Assembly (NCBI GenBank): GCA_041738285.1
Contig: JBGSQB010000030.1
Location: 1 to 6,620 of the forward strand
Reading direction: 5' to 3'
Length of the DNA: 6,620 nucleotides
DNA from: SZUA-521 sp041738285
GTDB lineage: Bacteria; Pseudomonadota; Gammaproteobacteria; Pseudomonadales; Azotimanducaceae
A program made the translations under genes and the position numbers. This document shows positions 1 to 6,620 of this stretch, piece by piece (the first letter of the stretch is position 1; the number at the start of each line of letters is the position of its first letter). The notes beneath the pieces were generated by a model. The model saw nothing but the letters and a program-made list of their open reading frames with translations, did no database searches and was not told where the DNA came from.

Positions 1-2
1 CG

Positions 3-1835
3 ATTCCCGCGTTGCTGGCCCTGGCTGCGACGACGATGACGCCGATGCCCGCCAGCGCCGAGACTTGCTATCTGGACGACAGCGGTCGCGTCGTTAAGCG
101 AAGGCGGCCCGGGTATGTCGAGATCGAATGCCCGAAGCCCGGCGAAGCGCCGGCGCCGGTCACAGTCACGCGCCCGGATGGAACGGTCGAGACCATTGCG
201 CCGCGGCGGCCGCAATATCAGGCCGAACGCTCTCGCAATGCCGCCTCGCCGGTGCCTCGGCCGACACTCGCGGACTACGTCGAGTCGGTACCGCTGCCCG
301 ATCGCTGGCGAATCGTCGACACGCTCGGCTACGAGGATCGCTGGTACGACCCTTACAACCGCAACATCCTCAAGGCCGACAAGCCGGTACATGGCGAATG
401 GTTCTTCAACGTTTCCGTGCTGGCTGACACGATCGTCGAGGTGCGCGAGGTGCCAACGCCGGTGGGCGGCATTTCGTCCGGCAGCAGTGGTCAGATCGAT
501 GTGTTTGGCGGCAGCGATCAGACCGTACTGGTCGAGAACGTCGCAACCGAGTTCGTCTACTACAAGGGTGATACGACATTCAGGCCGCCCGACTGGGAGT
601 TCCGGTTCATTCCCGTGGTGCAGGTCAACCATGTGCAGCTCGACGAAATCGTCGCCGTCAACGTCAATCCCTCCGATGGGGATGATCGCACCGACAGGCA
701 CCTCGGCATTCAGGGACTGTTCGTCGACAAACACTTGCGCAATGTCTCCGACCGATACGACTTCGACAGTCTGCGCATCGGTATTCAACCGTTCTCGTCG
801 GACTTCCGTGGCTTCCTGTTTCAGGACAACCAGCTCGGCGTGCGTCTGTTCGGTACCCGCGACAACAACATCTTCCAGTACAACCTGGCCTGGTTCAGAC
901 GCCTCGAGAAGGACACCAACAGCGGTTTGAACGATGTTTCACAGTCGCTGCGCGAAGACGACGTGTTCATCGGCAATCTGTATTGGCAGGATCTGGGCGT
1001 GAAAGGATTCACCTCGCAGTTCACGCTCGCCTACAACCGCAACCGTGACGACGATCCACACTACGACACGAATGGATTCATCCAGCGCCCGTCTTCGCTC
1101 GGGGGCGAGCGGCTGCGCGAGTACGATGTCGGCTATCTCGGTTATTCCGGCGACGGCCACTTCGGCCGCGTGAACCTGAGCGCATCGACCTATCTGGCTG
1201 TCGGTGAAGAACGCCCGACGACATTTCGCAATGCCGATTCTGACATTCTGGCCTGGTTTGCTGCCGCGGAACTGTCGATGGACTTCGACTGGCTGCGACC
1301 GCGCCTGTCGCTGCTGTACGCATCCGGTGATGAAGATCCCTATGACGATGAGTCGAACGGGTTCGATGCGATCTTCGAAAACCCGCAGTTTGCCGGGGCC
1401 GACACCAGCTACTGGATCCGGCAGGCGGTGCCGCTCATCGGCGGCGGCAGAGTGACCTTGTCAGGACGCAATGGCTTGTTGCCGAGCCTTCGCTCGTCCA
1501 AGGAAGAGGGTCAGTCCAACTTCACGAATCCAGGACTAATCCTCATCGGCGCCGGGTTCGATGCGGACGTGCTCCCGGAGCTGCGCGCGTCATTGAATTG
1601 GAACTATCTGCGTTTTGCCGACACGACGGTGCTCGAGGTCGCGCGCAATCAGGGCGATATCGACGAGGAAATCGGCCACGACGTGTCGCTGTCACTCACC
1701 TACCGGCCGTTCATGACCCAGAACGTCGTCGTGCGGGGATCATATGCGATGTTGATCGCGGGAGACGGATTCGACGATCTGTTCCCGGACGACGATGCCG
1801 GCTACTTCATGTTCAACCTGCTTCTGGCTTTTTGA
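3..1835 (+). CDS. Outer-membrane beta-barrel (porin-like) protein, 5' partial
   Basis: Probably a porin-like outer-membrane barrel. The open frame runs through the left edge: the codons from position 3 read as the hydrophobic core of a Sec signal peptide ending in PASA, with cleavage before ETCYL near 60. Its charged start is missing, so the true start lies upstream; the TTG at 12 and ATGs at 36 and 45 are inside the signal peptide. The mature N-terminus has two cysteines (66-68, 129-131) and a Pro/Arg-rich stretch to about 290. A block with DPYNRNILKADKP (about 348-389) then leads into alternating amphipathic strands such as WFFNVSVLADTIVEVREV, LRIGIQPF and YNLAWFRRL, separated by acidic loops. 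The chain ends YFMFNLLLAF; a terminal Phe preceded by alternating hydrophobic residues is the usual Bam-recognition signature of outer-membrane barrels. There is no heme motif. The cytochrome gene next door suggests it may be the barrel of an electron conduit, but an ordinary substrate channel is possible. Barrel confidence is high; specific function unknown. Confidence 0.85.
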   Translation: MPALLALAATTMTPMPASAETCYLDDSGRVVKRRRPGYVEIECPKPGEAPAPVTVTRPDGTVETIAPRRPQYQAERSRNAASPVPRPTLADYVESVPLPDRWRIVDTLGYEDRWYDPYNRNILKADKPVHGEWFFNVSVLADTIVEVREVPTPVGGISSGSSGQIDVFGGSDQTVLVENVATEFVYYKGDTTFRPPDWEFRFIPVVQVNHVQLDEIVAVNVNPSDGDDRTDRHLGIQGLFVDKHLRNVSDRYDFDSLRIGIQPFSSDFRGFLFQDNQLGVRLFGTRDNNIFQYNLAWFRRLEKDTNSGLNDVSQSLREDDVFIGNLYWQDLGVKGFTSQFTLAYNRNRDDDPHYDTNGFIQRPSSLGGERLREYDVGYLGYSGDGHFGRVNLSASTYLAVGEERPTTFRNADSDILAWFAAAELSMDFDWLRPRLSLLYASGDEDPYDDESNGFDAIFENPQFAGADTSYWIRQAVPLIGGGRVTLSGRNGLLPSLRSSKEEGQSNFTNPGLILIGAGFDADVLPELRASLNWNYLRFADTTVLEVARNQGDIDEEIGHDVSLSLTYRPFMTQNVVVRGSYAMLIAGDGFDDLFPDDDAGYFMFNLLLAF

Positions 1836-1840
1836 GGGAA
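1834..1840 (+). promoter_or_regulatory. Ribosome binding site of the decaheme-propeller gene
   Basis: GAGGGAA lies 5 bases before the ATG at 1846 and overlaps the stop codon of the barrel gene. It fixes the start at 1846. The in-frame ATG at 1795 would lie inside the barrel gene and would put a non-signal stretch in front of a good signal peptide. Confidence 0.8.
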
Positions 1841-1845
1841 TCCTG

Positions 1846-4800
1846 ATGTGCAGACCGACACGCTTTCAGCGATTTCTAGCTCTCGGTGTCTGGGCCGTGC
1901 TCACGCTTCCGGTGCAAGCGAGTGAGGCGGAACACGCAGTCGAGCGCGACTATGTGACGGCGCCTGCGGCTCCGGCTCGGCAGACCGCATCCGATGTGGA
2001 TTCGAAGAGCAGCGGATGCCTTTCGTGTCACGAGTCGACCGATGCGGCTTCCATGCACACGAGCCCGGGAGTGCGATTGGGCTGCACCGACTGTCACGGT
2101 GGGGACGCGAGTGTGGTTGCCGCGAACGCCAACGACGAATCCGCGCGTGACCGCGCCCACGTGTTGCCGCGCTATCCGGATTCCTGGCACTTTCCGTCGA
2201 GCGCGAATCCTGAGCGCACCTACACATTGCTCAATCGCGAAAGTCCCGAGTTCATTCGATTCACGAACCCGTCGGATTTTCGCGTTGCGCGCGAATCATG
2301 CGGTGCATGTCATGCCGAGATCATCGAGGCGTCCATACGCAGCATGCACGCAACGGGCGCCATGCTGTGGGGCGGGGCGTCCTACAACAACGGCATCTTG
2401 CCGTTCAAGAATTATCTGCTCGGCGAATCCTACGACCGTGAGGGCACCGGCACGGTACTGTACGGACCGACGCTGCCTGATCATCTGAAAGATGCGGCTG
2501 CGGCGAAGGGAGTCCTGCCGGCGCTATACCCGCTGCCGGCGTGGGAGACCATCAAGCCAGGCGATGTGTTTCGTGTGTTCGAGCGCGGCGGTCGCAACAT
2601 TGCGAACCTGTTCCCGGAGACGGGCCTGCCCAACGCGCTCGGCCTGATCCAGCGCATCGAGGAACCGGGACGTCCGGACTTCCGTCAGTCGAATCGTGGC
2701 CCTGGAACGGGCCAGCGGATCTCAGTGCCGGTGATCAACATCACCAAGACCCGTCTGAATGATCCCCTGCTGTGGTTCATGGGTACCAACGATCAGCCCG
2801 GTGACTATCGCAATTCCGGGTGCGCGTCGTGCCACGTGGTCTATGCGAACGATCGTGATCCGCGGCACTCGGGTGGGTACGCCAAGTTCGGTCATTCCGG
2901 CACATCGGCCAGTGTCGATCCGATGATTTCCAAGGACGTCACCGGACACCCGCTCAAGCACGAATTCAGTCGGGCGATTCCAACGAGCCAATGCATGGTC
3001 TGCCACATGCACCAGCCCAACATGTTCATGAACACCTATCTCGGCTACACGATGTGGGATTACGAACCGGATGCGCCGCGGATGTGGCCGGCGCAGCAGA
3101 AGTACCCGAGTCACGAGGAAACGCGCGCGATCAACGACCGCAACCCCGAAGCCGCAGCCGCGCGCGGCAACTGGGGCGATGTCGATTTCCTGAAGTCGGT
3201 GTGGGACCGCAATCCGCAGATGAAGGACACACAGTTCGCCGACTATCACGGCCATGGCTGGAATTTCCGCGCCGTCTTCAAGCGCGATCGCAAGGGCAAT
3301 CTGCTCGATGCTCAGGGCAACCAGGTCAGCGACGATGACCCGCAGAAGTTCGACAAAGCGGTGCACATGTCGAGCATCCACGTCGACGTCGGCATGCATT
3401 GCGTCGATTGCCACTTCTCTCAGGACAATCACGGCAACGGACACATTCAGGGCGAGGTCGCATTGGCGGTGGAGGTCGACTGCAAGGACTGTCACGGCAC
3501 CTCCAAGGAGTACCCGAACCTGTACACGTCGGGGCCGGCAGCGCTCGACGGCGGCATGGACATGGCGGCGTTGCGCACACCGGACGGCCGCCGTCGATTT
3601 GAATGGATCGAGGGGTCGCTCTATCAACGGTCGGTGATCGACCCTGAACTCGAATGGCGCATGAGTCTGGTCAAAGATGCGGTTGATCCGAGCAAACCGG
3701 ACTACAACGAGAAGGCCGCGCGCGCGAAGCTCATGAGCAAGGACACGGCGACCCAGAACTGGGGGCTCGAGGTGGCGAATGCCGATCTCGCGCATTCCTA
3801 TGACGATATGGAGTGCTACACCTGCCACACGTCATGGACGACGAGCTGCGGCGGATGTCACCTGCCGATCGAAGCGAACCAGAAAACCAAGCGACACCAC
3901 TATGAAGGGGGTGAGTCGAGAAACTTCGCGACCTACAACCCGCAGATCGCGCGTGACGAGATGTTCCTCATCGGTCGCCGCGGCCCGCAGAAAGGCGGCA
4001 AGATCGCGCCGGTGCGATCCTCTTCGGCGCTGGTGTTGTCATCGACCAACGCCAATCGCGAGAAGATCTACGTCCAGCAGCCACCAATTGCGGCCAGCGG
4101 CTTCAGCTCGCAGGCGTTCGCGCCCCACTACCCACACACGGAGCGCAAGACCGAGACCAAGACGTGCACCGATTGCCATCTGTCCACCCAGAATGACAAC
4201 AACGCGATCATGGCGCAGTTGCTGGCGCAGGGGACCAACTATGTCAACTTCGTCGGCTATCACGCCTACGTCGGCGGCGAAGGTGAGTTGACCGCGGTGC
4301 GGGTGACCGAGTGGGACGAACCGCAAGCGGTGATCGGCAGCTATCTGCATCGCTATGCATACCCAGACTGGTGGAATGAACACCAGTCGCGCGGGCGCAT
4401 GCTGACCACGGGCAACAGACACGCAACCGGTGATGCCGTCGGCTGTCTGCAGCACCGCGGCGAATATCTGTTTGTCGCCGAAGGCAGCAAGGGAATGCAG
4501 GCCTATGACATCGCAAGCGTTGCCAACAAAGGCGTCTCGCAACCGGTGATCGACGCACCGTTCAGCCCGCTTGGTCATGACACGAAGGTCGACACGAAGA
4601 ACGCGACGTGTGTCGCGCTGCCCACCAATCAGCCGATTAACCCGGCGCGCAATACAGGCGATCTGATGCGGATCGACAATCAGGAGCAACCGTTCCACCC
4701 GATCTACAACTACGCCCTCGTGTCGGATGCGGAAGAAGGGCTCATTCTGATCGACGTGAATACGCTGGCGGACGGCGAGCCGCGCAACAATCATTTGCGG

Positions 4801-5568
4801 CGGGCGTTGACCTGGAATGAAGGCGGTGTGCTCGACGGCGCGCGGCACCTCGTGGTCGGTGGACGCTATGTCTACGTGACGGCGCGGCGCGGCATCGTCA
4901 TTCTCGATCTCGATCAGCCACTCGCCCCGCGCGTGGTCGCAGAGGTCGCGCTCGAAGATGCACGGGCAGCGGCGCTGCAGTTCCGGTATCTGTTCGTGAC
5001 CGACGGCAGTGGCCTCAAGGTCGTCGATGTCACTGACCCGACATCGCCGCGCCTGATCGAACAGTCGATTGCGATCGCCGATGCACACAGGGTTTTCGTC
5101 TCCAGAACCTTCGCCTATGTTGCTGCGGGCAGCGAGGGCATCGTCATTGTCGACGCCGAGCGGCCGGAAGCGATGCGGGAGTACCAACGGTTCAATGCCG
5201 ATGGGGCGCTCAGTGATACCCGTGACGTCGTCATTGCGAGCACCAATGCCAGTGCATTTGCCTATGTCGCCGATGGCGCGTACGGATTGAAAGTGCTGCA
5301 GCTGACCTCGCCTGACAGCCAGCCGAAGTTCTACGGATTCAGCCCGGATCCGAAGCCGGAACTCATCGCCACCTATGCAACATCGCGCCCCGCCCTGTCG
5401 CTGTCGAAGGGCCTGGAGCGCGATCGCGGCGTTGACGAGACCGGCGGCCAGATTGCGGTGTTTGGTCGACGCGGTTCACGGCCGCTGAATCACGATGAGA
5501 TGCGCAAGCTCTATCTCGATGAATCCGGCAAACCCTGGTTCGTGACCGATGAGGCTGCGGCGCCGTGA
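1846..5568 (+). CDS. Decaheme c-type cytochrome fused to a C-terminal LVIVD-type beta-propeller
   Basis: An exported electron-transfer protein of 1240 residues. Residues 1-25 form a Sec signal peptide (CRPTRFQR charged start, hydrophobic LALGVWAVLTLP core, cleavage about VQA|SE); no lipobox is seen. Ten canonical CXXCH heme c sites begin at residues 58, 80, 152, 326, 383, 519, 546, 657, 668 and 774. Many other histidines, e.g. in SMHATG, HPLKHEF, CHMHQPN and QDNHGNGH, could be second axial ligands, but bis-His ligation is not proven. From about residue 860 there are six repeats of the pattern aromatic-x-(F/Y/L)-V-x-x-G-x-x-G-(L/I)-x-(V/I)-x-D, typical of LVIVD beta-propeller blades. The tail has a GGQIAVFGRRGSRPLN block and ends in AAAP. 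It starts 10 bases after the barrel gene and overlaps the next cytochrome gene by 4 bases, so the three are probably co-transcribed. A role in a trans-outer-membrane electron conduit is inferred from context. An enzymatic role, with the propeller as substrate- or partner-binding module, is the main alternative. The substrate is unknown. Confidence 0.92.
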   Translation: MCRPTRFQRFLALGVWAVLTLPVQASEAEHAVERDYVTAPAAPARQTASDVDSKSSGCLSCHESTDAASMHTSPGVRLGCTDCHGGDASVVAANANDESARDRAHVLPRYPDSWHFPSSANPERTYTLLNRESPEFIRFTNPSDFRVARESCGACHAEIIEASIRSMHATGAMLWGGASYNNGILPFKNYLLGESYDREGTGTVLYGPTLPDHLKDAAAAKGVLPALYPLPAWETIKPGDVFRVFERGGRNIANLFPETGLPNALGLIQRIEEPGRPDFRQSNRGPGTGQRISVPVINITKTRLNDPLLWFMGTNDQPGDYRNSGCASCHVVYANDRDPRHSGGYAKFGHSGTSASVDPMISKDVTGHPLKHEFSRAIPTSQCMVCHMHQPNMFMNTYLGYTMWDYEPDAPRMWPAQQKYPSHEETRAINDRNPEAAAARGNWGDVDFLKSVWDRNPQMKDTQFADYHGHGWNFRAVFKRDRKGNLLDAQGNQVSDDDPQKFDKAVHMSSIHVDVGMHCVDCHFSQDNHGNGHIQGEVALAVEVDCKDCHGTSKEYPNLYTSGPAALDGGMDMAALRTPDGRRRFEWIEGSLYQRSVIDPELEWRMSLVKDAVDPSKPDYNEKAARAKLMSKDTATQNWGLEVANADLAHSYDDMECYTCHTSWTTSCGGCHLPIEANQKTKRHHYEGGESRNFATYNPQIARDEMFLIGRRGPQKGGKIAPVRSSSALVLSSTNANREKIYVQQPPIAASGFSSQAFAPHYPHTERKTETKTCTDCHLSTQNDNNAIMAQLLAQGTNYVNFVGYHAYVGGEGELTAVRVTEWDEPQAVIGSYLHRYAYPDWWNEHQSRGRMLTTGNRHATGDAVGCLQHRGEYLFVAEGSKGMQAYDIASVANKGVSQPVIDAPFSPLGHDTKVDTKNATCVALPTNQPINPARNTGDLMRIDNQEQPFHPIYNYALVSDAEEGLILIDVNTLADGEPRNNHLRRALTWNEGGVLDGARHLVVGGRYVYVTARRGIVILDLDQPLAPRVVAEVALEDARAAALQFRYLFVTDGSGLKVVDVTDPTSPRLIEQSIAIADAHRVFVSRTFAYVAAGSEGIVIVDAERPEAMREYQRFNADGALSDTRDVVIASTNASAFAYVADGAYGLKVLQLTSPDSQPKFYGFSPDPKPELIATYATSRPALSLSKGLERDRGVDETGGQIAVFGRRGSRPLNHDEMRKLYLDESGKPWFVTDEAAAP
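2017..4179 (+). other. Ten-heme cytochrome region of the fusion protein
   Basis: CXXCH codons start at 2017 (CLSCH), 2083 (CTDCH), 2299 (CGACH), 2821 (CASCH), 2992 (CMVCH), 3400 (CVDCH), 3481 (CKDCH), 3814 (CYTCH), 3847 (CGGCH) and 4165 (CTDCH). The hemes are unevenly spread: close pairs 1/2, 6/7 and 8/9, the last with first cysteines only 11 residues apart, alternate with heme-free segments of about 105-170 residues. The long gaps suggest heme-free subdomains between heme clusters rather than a simple nanowire-like string. Confidence 0.93.
4465..5310 (+). repeat. Six degenerate LVIVD propeller-blade repeats (protein level)
   Basis: Blade cores start at 4465 (YLFVAEGSKGMQAYD), 4711 (YALVSDAEEGLILID), 4867 (YVYVTARRGIVILD), 4987 (YLFVTDGSGLKVVD), 5110 (FAYVAAGSEGIVIVD) and 5257 (FAYVADGAYGLKVLQ). 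Spacings are 82, 52, 40, 41 and 49 residues. The middle three are the most regular, and (L/I)-x-(V/I)-x-D is the LVIVD signature; the sixth has Q in place of D. Six or seven such repeats normally close a beta-propeller. The repeats are conserved in protein pattern, not in DNA, so this is old domain duplication rather than a recent tandem repeat. Confidence 0.8.
5551..5554 (+). promoter_or_regulatory. Weak ribosome binding site for the third gene, inside the end of the second
   Basis: GAGG lies 10 bases before the GTG at 5565. It is a short match at the long end of normal spacing. With the 4-base stop/start overlap, translation probably depends partly on ribosomes finishing the upstream gene. 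Confidence 0.45.
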
Positions 5569-6620
5569 ATTCGCGCCTGGTCATCGGCGCGGCGCTCGTC
5601 GTGCTGACGTACCTGCCTGCGCGCGCCGCACCGGCCATCGACGACCAGGTTCACCTGGGTGTCGCGAGCTGTGCGACGGGCGTATGTCACGGCAAGCTGG
5701 CGCCGCAGGCCGACGCGAATGTCTGGTTGAACGAGTATCGCGTCTGGTCGGCTGAAGACCGGCACGCGCGCGCATACCTGACCCTCGGCAGCGCCGAGTC
5801 CAAAGCGATGGCGCAAAAGCTTGGGCTCGCGAGTGCCCAGACCGCAAAGATCTGCCTCGACTGTCATGCTGACAATGTTGCTGCCGACAAACGCGGCCGC
5901 AAGTTCCAGATCTCCGATGGCATCGCCTGCGAGGCGTGCCACGGTGGGGCGCAGCTGTACATCGAAAGTCACACGGAACCGGGTGTGACGCACGCTGACA
6001 ACCTCGCACGGGGTATGTATCCGAGCGAGTCACCGACCGCGCGCGCGCAGTTGTGCCTGAACTGTCACATGGGTGACGACAATCGCTTCGCGACTCACGT
6101 GATCATGGGCGCGGGACACCCGCGGCTGTCGTTCGAACTCGATGCGTTCAGCAACAACCAGCCGGCGCACTTCGAGGTCGACGATGACTACATTGCGCGC
6201 AAAGGCGAAGTCAGGGGGTTTGGCCTCTGGCTTGCCGGTCAGCTCATCGGTGCGCAGCGCATGTTGGCGCTGCAGACGAGTGCGTGGCTCGAGAAACCGG
6301 AAGGCATGTTTCCGGAACTTGCGCTGTACGACTGCCAGAGCTGTCATCACGCGATGGACGACGTGCGCTGGTCCCAGAGAATGGCCGGCCCTGGGATCAA
6401 GCCCGGCACGCTGCGCCTGAATGATGATCACTTGCGGATCGTGCTGGCGATCGCTGCCGCCATTGATCCTGAGGCAACCCGCGAGCTGACGGGGCGGATT
6501 CAAGCGCTGATTCGCGCGGGGCAGACGAGCGTCAGTGCCGTGCAGGCAGCGGCACGCGATCTGGATACCTGGATGAGCGACCGACGCACCCGCTGGCTCG
6601 CGCGCAGCTTCGACCGCGCC
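5565..6620 (+). CDS. Cytochrome c554-like multiheme c-type cytochrome, 3' partial
   Basis: An exported multiheme cytochrome; 352 codons are visible with no stop before the right edge. The GTG start at 5565 overlaps the previous stop as GTGA and opens a Sec signal peptide (NSR, then LVIGAALVVLTYLPARA, cleavage about residues 21-24). Five heme sites are visible: CATGVCH (residue 36, a CX4CH spacing), CLDCH (97), CEACH (122), CLNCH (164) and CQSCH (257). Blocks such as DRHARAYLTL before heme 2, FQISDGIACEACHGG around heme 3, HVIMGAGHPRLSFEL after heme 4 and the CHH at heme 5 match my recollection of the cytochrome c554-like multiheme family. The histidines in DRHARAY and GAGHPRL are plausible second heme ligands. 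After residue 262 the chain becomes helical and heme-free. Its place behind a decaheme cytochrome and a barrel suggests a periplasmic electron shuttle feeding or draining the larger protein. More hemes beyond the edge cannot be excluded. Family assignment is fairly sure; partner and direction are inferred. Confidence 0.88.
   Translation, partial: MNSRLVIGAALVVLTYLPARAAPAIDDQVHLGVASCATGVCHGKLAPQADANVWLNEYRVWSAEDRHARAYLTLGSAESKAMAQKLGLASAQTAKICLDCHADNVAADKRGRKFQISDGIACEACHGGAQLYIESHTEPGVTHADNLARGMYPSESPTARAQLCLNCHMGDDNRFATHVIMGAGHPRLSFELDAFSNNQPAHFEVDDDYIARKGEVRGFGLWLAGQLIGAQRMLALQTSAWLEKPEGMFPELALYDCQSCHHAMDDVRWSQRMAGPGIKPGTLRLNDDHLRIVLAIAAAIDPEATRELTGRIQALIRAGQTSVSAVQAAARDLDTWMSDRRTRWLARSFDRA
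5670..5690 (+). other. Non-standard CX4CH heme attachment site
   Basis: The first heme site of the third gene is CATGVCH, with four residues between the cysteines where the other fourteen sites in the window have two. CX4CH sites are established in tetraheme cytochromes c3. The following glycine and lysine and the position just after the signal peptide fit a real heme 1 site. Cysteine and histidine codons are in frame with no sign of a sequencing error. Confidence 0.75.

Noticed and set aside
115..930. A 271-codon + strand frame inside the barrel gene.
   Set aside because: Its translation is extremely Arg/Ser/Thr-rich, a +1 shadow of the barrel frame.
1795..1845. In-frame upstream ATG for the decaheme gene.
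   Set aside because: It would overlap the barrel gene by 41 bases, lacks a good ribosome binding site, and would bury the signal peptide behind 17 extra residues.
2722..3828. Long open frame on the - strand (368 codons).
   Set aside because: It lies wholly antisense to the decaheme gene, whose ten in-frame heme sites prove the + strand frame. GC-rich codons on one strand commonly leave such antisense frames open, and the translation shows no recognisable domain.
4444..4455. CLQH as a possible eleventh heme site.
   Set aside because: There is no second cysteine (C-L-Q-H rather than CXXCH), so covalent two-thioether heme attachment is not expected.
4039..5187. Second long open frame on the - strand (382 codons).
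   Set aside because: Antisense to the propeller region; Arg/Ala/Val/Asp-biased composition with no signal peptide or motif.
5386..5412. RPALSLSKG in the propeller protein, resembling the translation of a widespread dispersed bacterial palindrome (CCCTGAGCCTGTCGAAGGG type), which would suggest a repeat inserted in the gene.
   Set aside because: The central three bases differ (TCG for AGC), the inverted arms give only about 5 paired bases, and the protein continues without a break into a block (GLERDRGVDE, QIAVFGRRG) that looks like normal family sequence. A homolog alignment showing a gap here would revive the idea.
5511..6503. Several 150-160 codon open frames on the - strand over the third gene.
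   Set aside because: The + strand frame has a signal peptide and five heme sites; the antisense frames overlap each other and are Arg/His-biased without motifs.

Overview
The window holds three genes on the + strand, packed head to tail with almost no non-coding DNA. In order they are an outer-membrane beta-barrel protein (5' end missing), a ten-heme c-type cytochrome fused to a C-terminal LVIVD-type beta-propeller, and a cytochrome c554-like multiheme cytochrome (3' end missing). The coding DNA is GC-rich. The export signals, the barrel ending in phenylalanine and the multiheme cytochromes indicate a Gram-negative, respiring bacterium, probably in or near the Proteobacteria. Nothing in the window fixes the genus.

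Layout: about 3-1835 is the barrel protein, already inside its signal peptide at the left edge. A 10-base gap carrying a good ribosome binding site leads to the 1240-residue decaheme-propeller protein at 1846-5568. Its TGA overlaps the GTG start of the third gene (GTGA, 5565-5568), which runs off the right edge at 6620 with 352 codons visible and no stop. The spacing indicates one transcript; its promoter and terminator must lie outside the window. No RNA gene, mobile element, CRISPR array, terminator or gene on the - strand was found.

How they may work together: all three proteins appear to be exported. A heme-free barrel next to two multiheme cytochromes is the gene arrangement of porin-cytochrome conduits, which pass electrons across the outer membrane (Mtr of Shewanella, Pcc/Ext of Geobacter). 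At least 15 heme c groups are encoded here, ten in the second protein and five in the visible part of the third. A reasonable hypothesis is that the pentaheme protein carries electrons in the periplasm, the barrel spans the outer membrane, and the decaheme-propeller protein is the large terminal or substrate-facing partner. The sequence does not show which side of the outer membrane the large cytochrome sits on, the direction of electron flow, or the substrate. The proteins do not look like the classical MtrA/MtrB/MtrC set. The fusion of ten hemes to a propeller is the most distinctive feature of the window.
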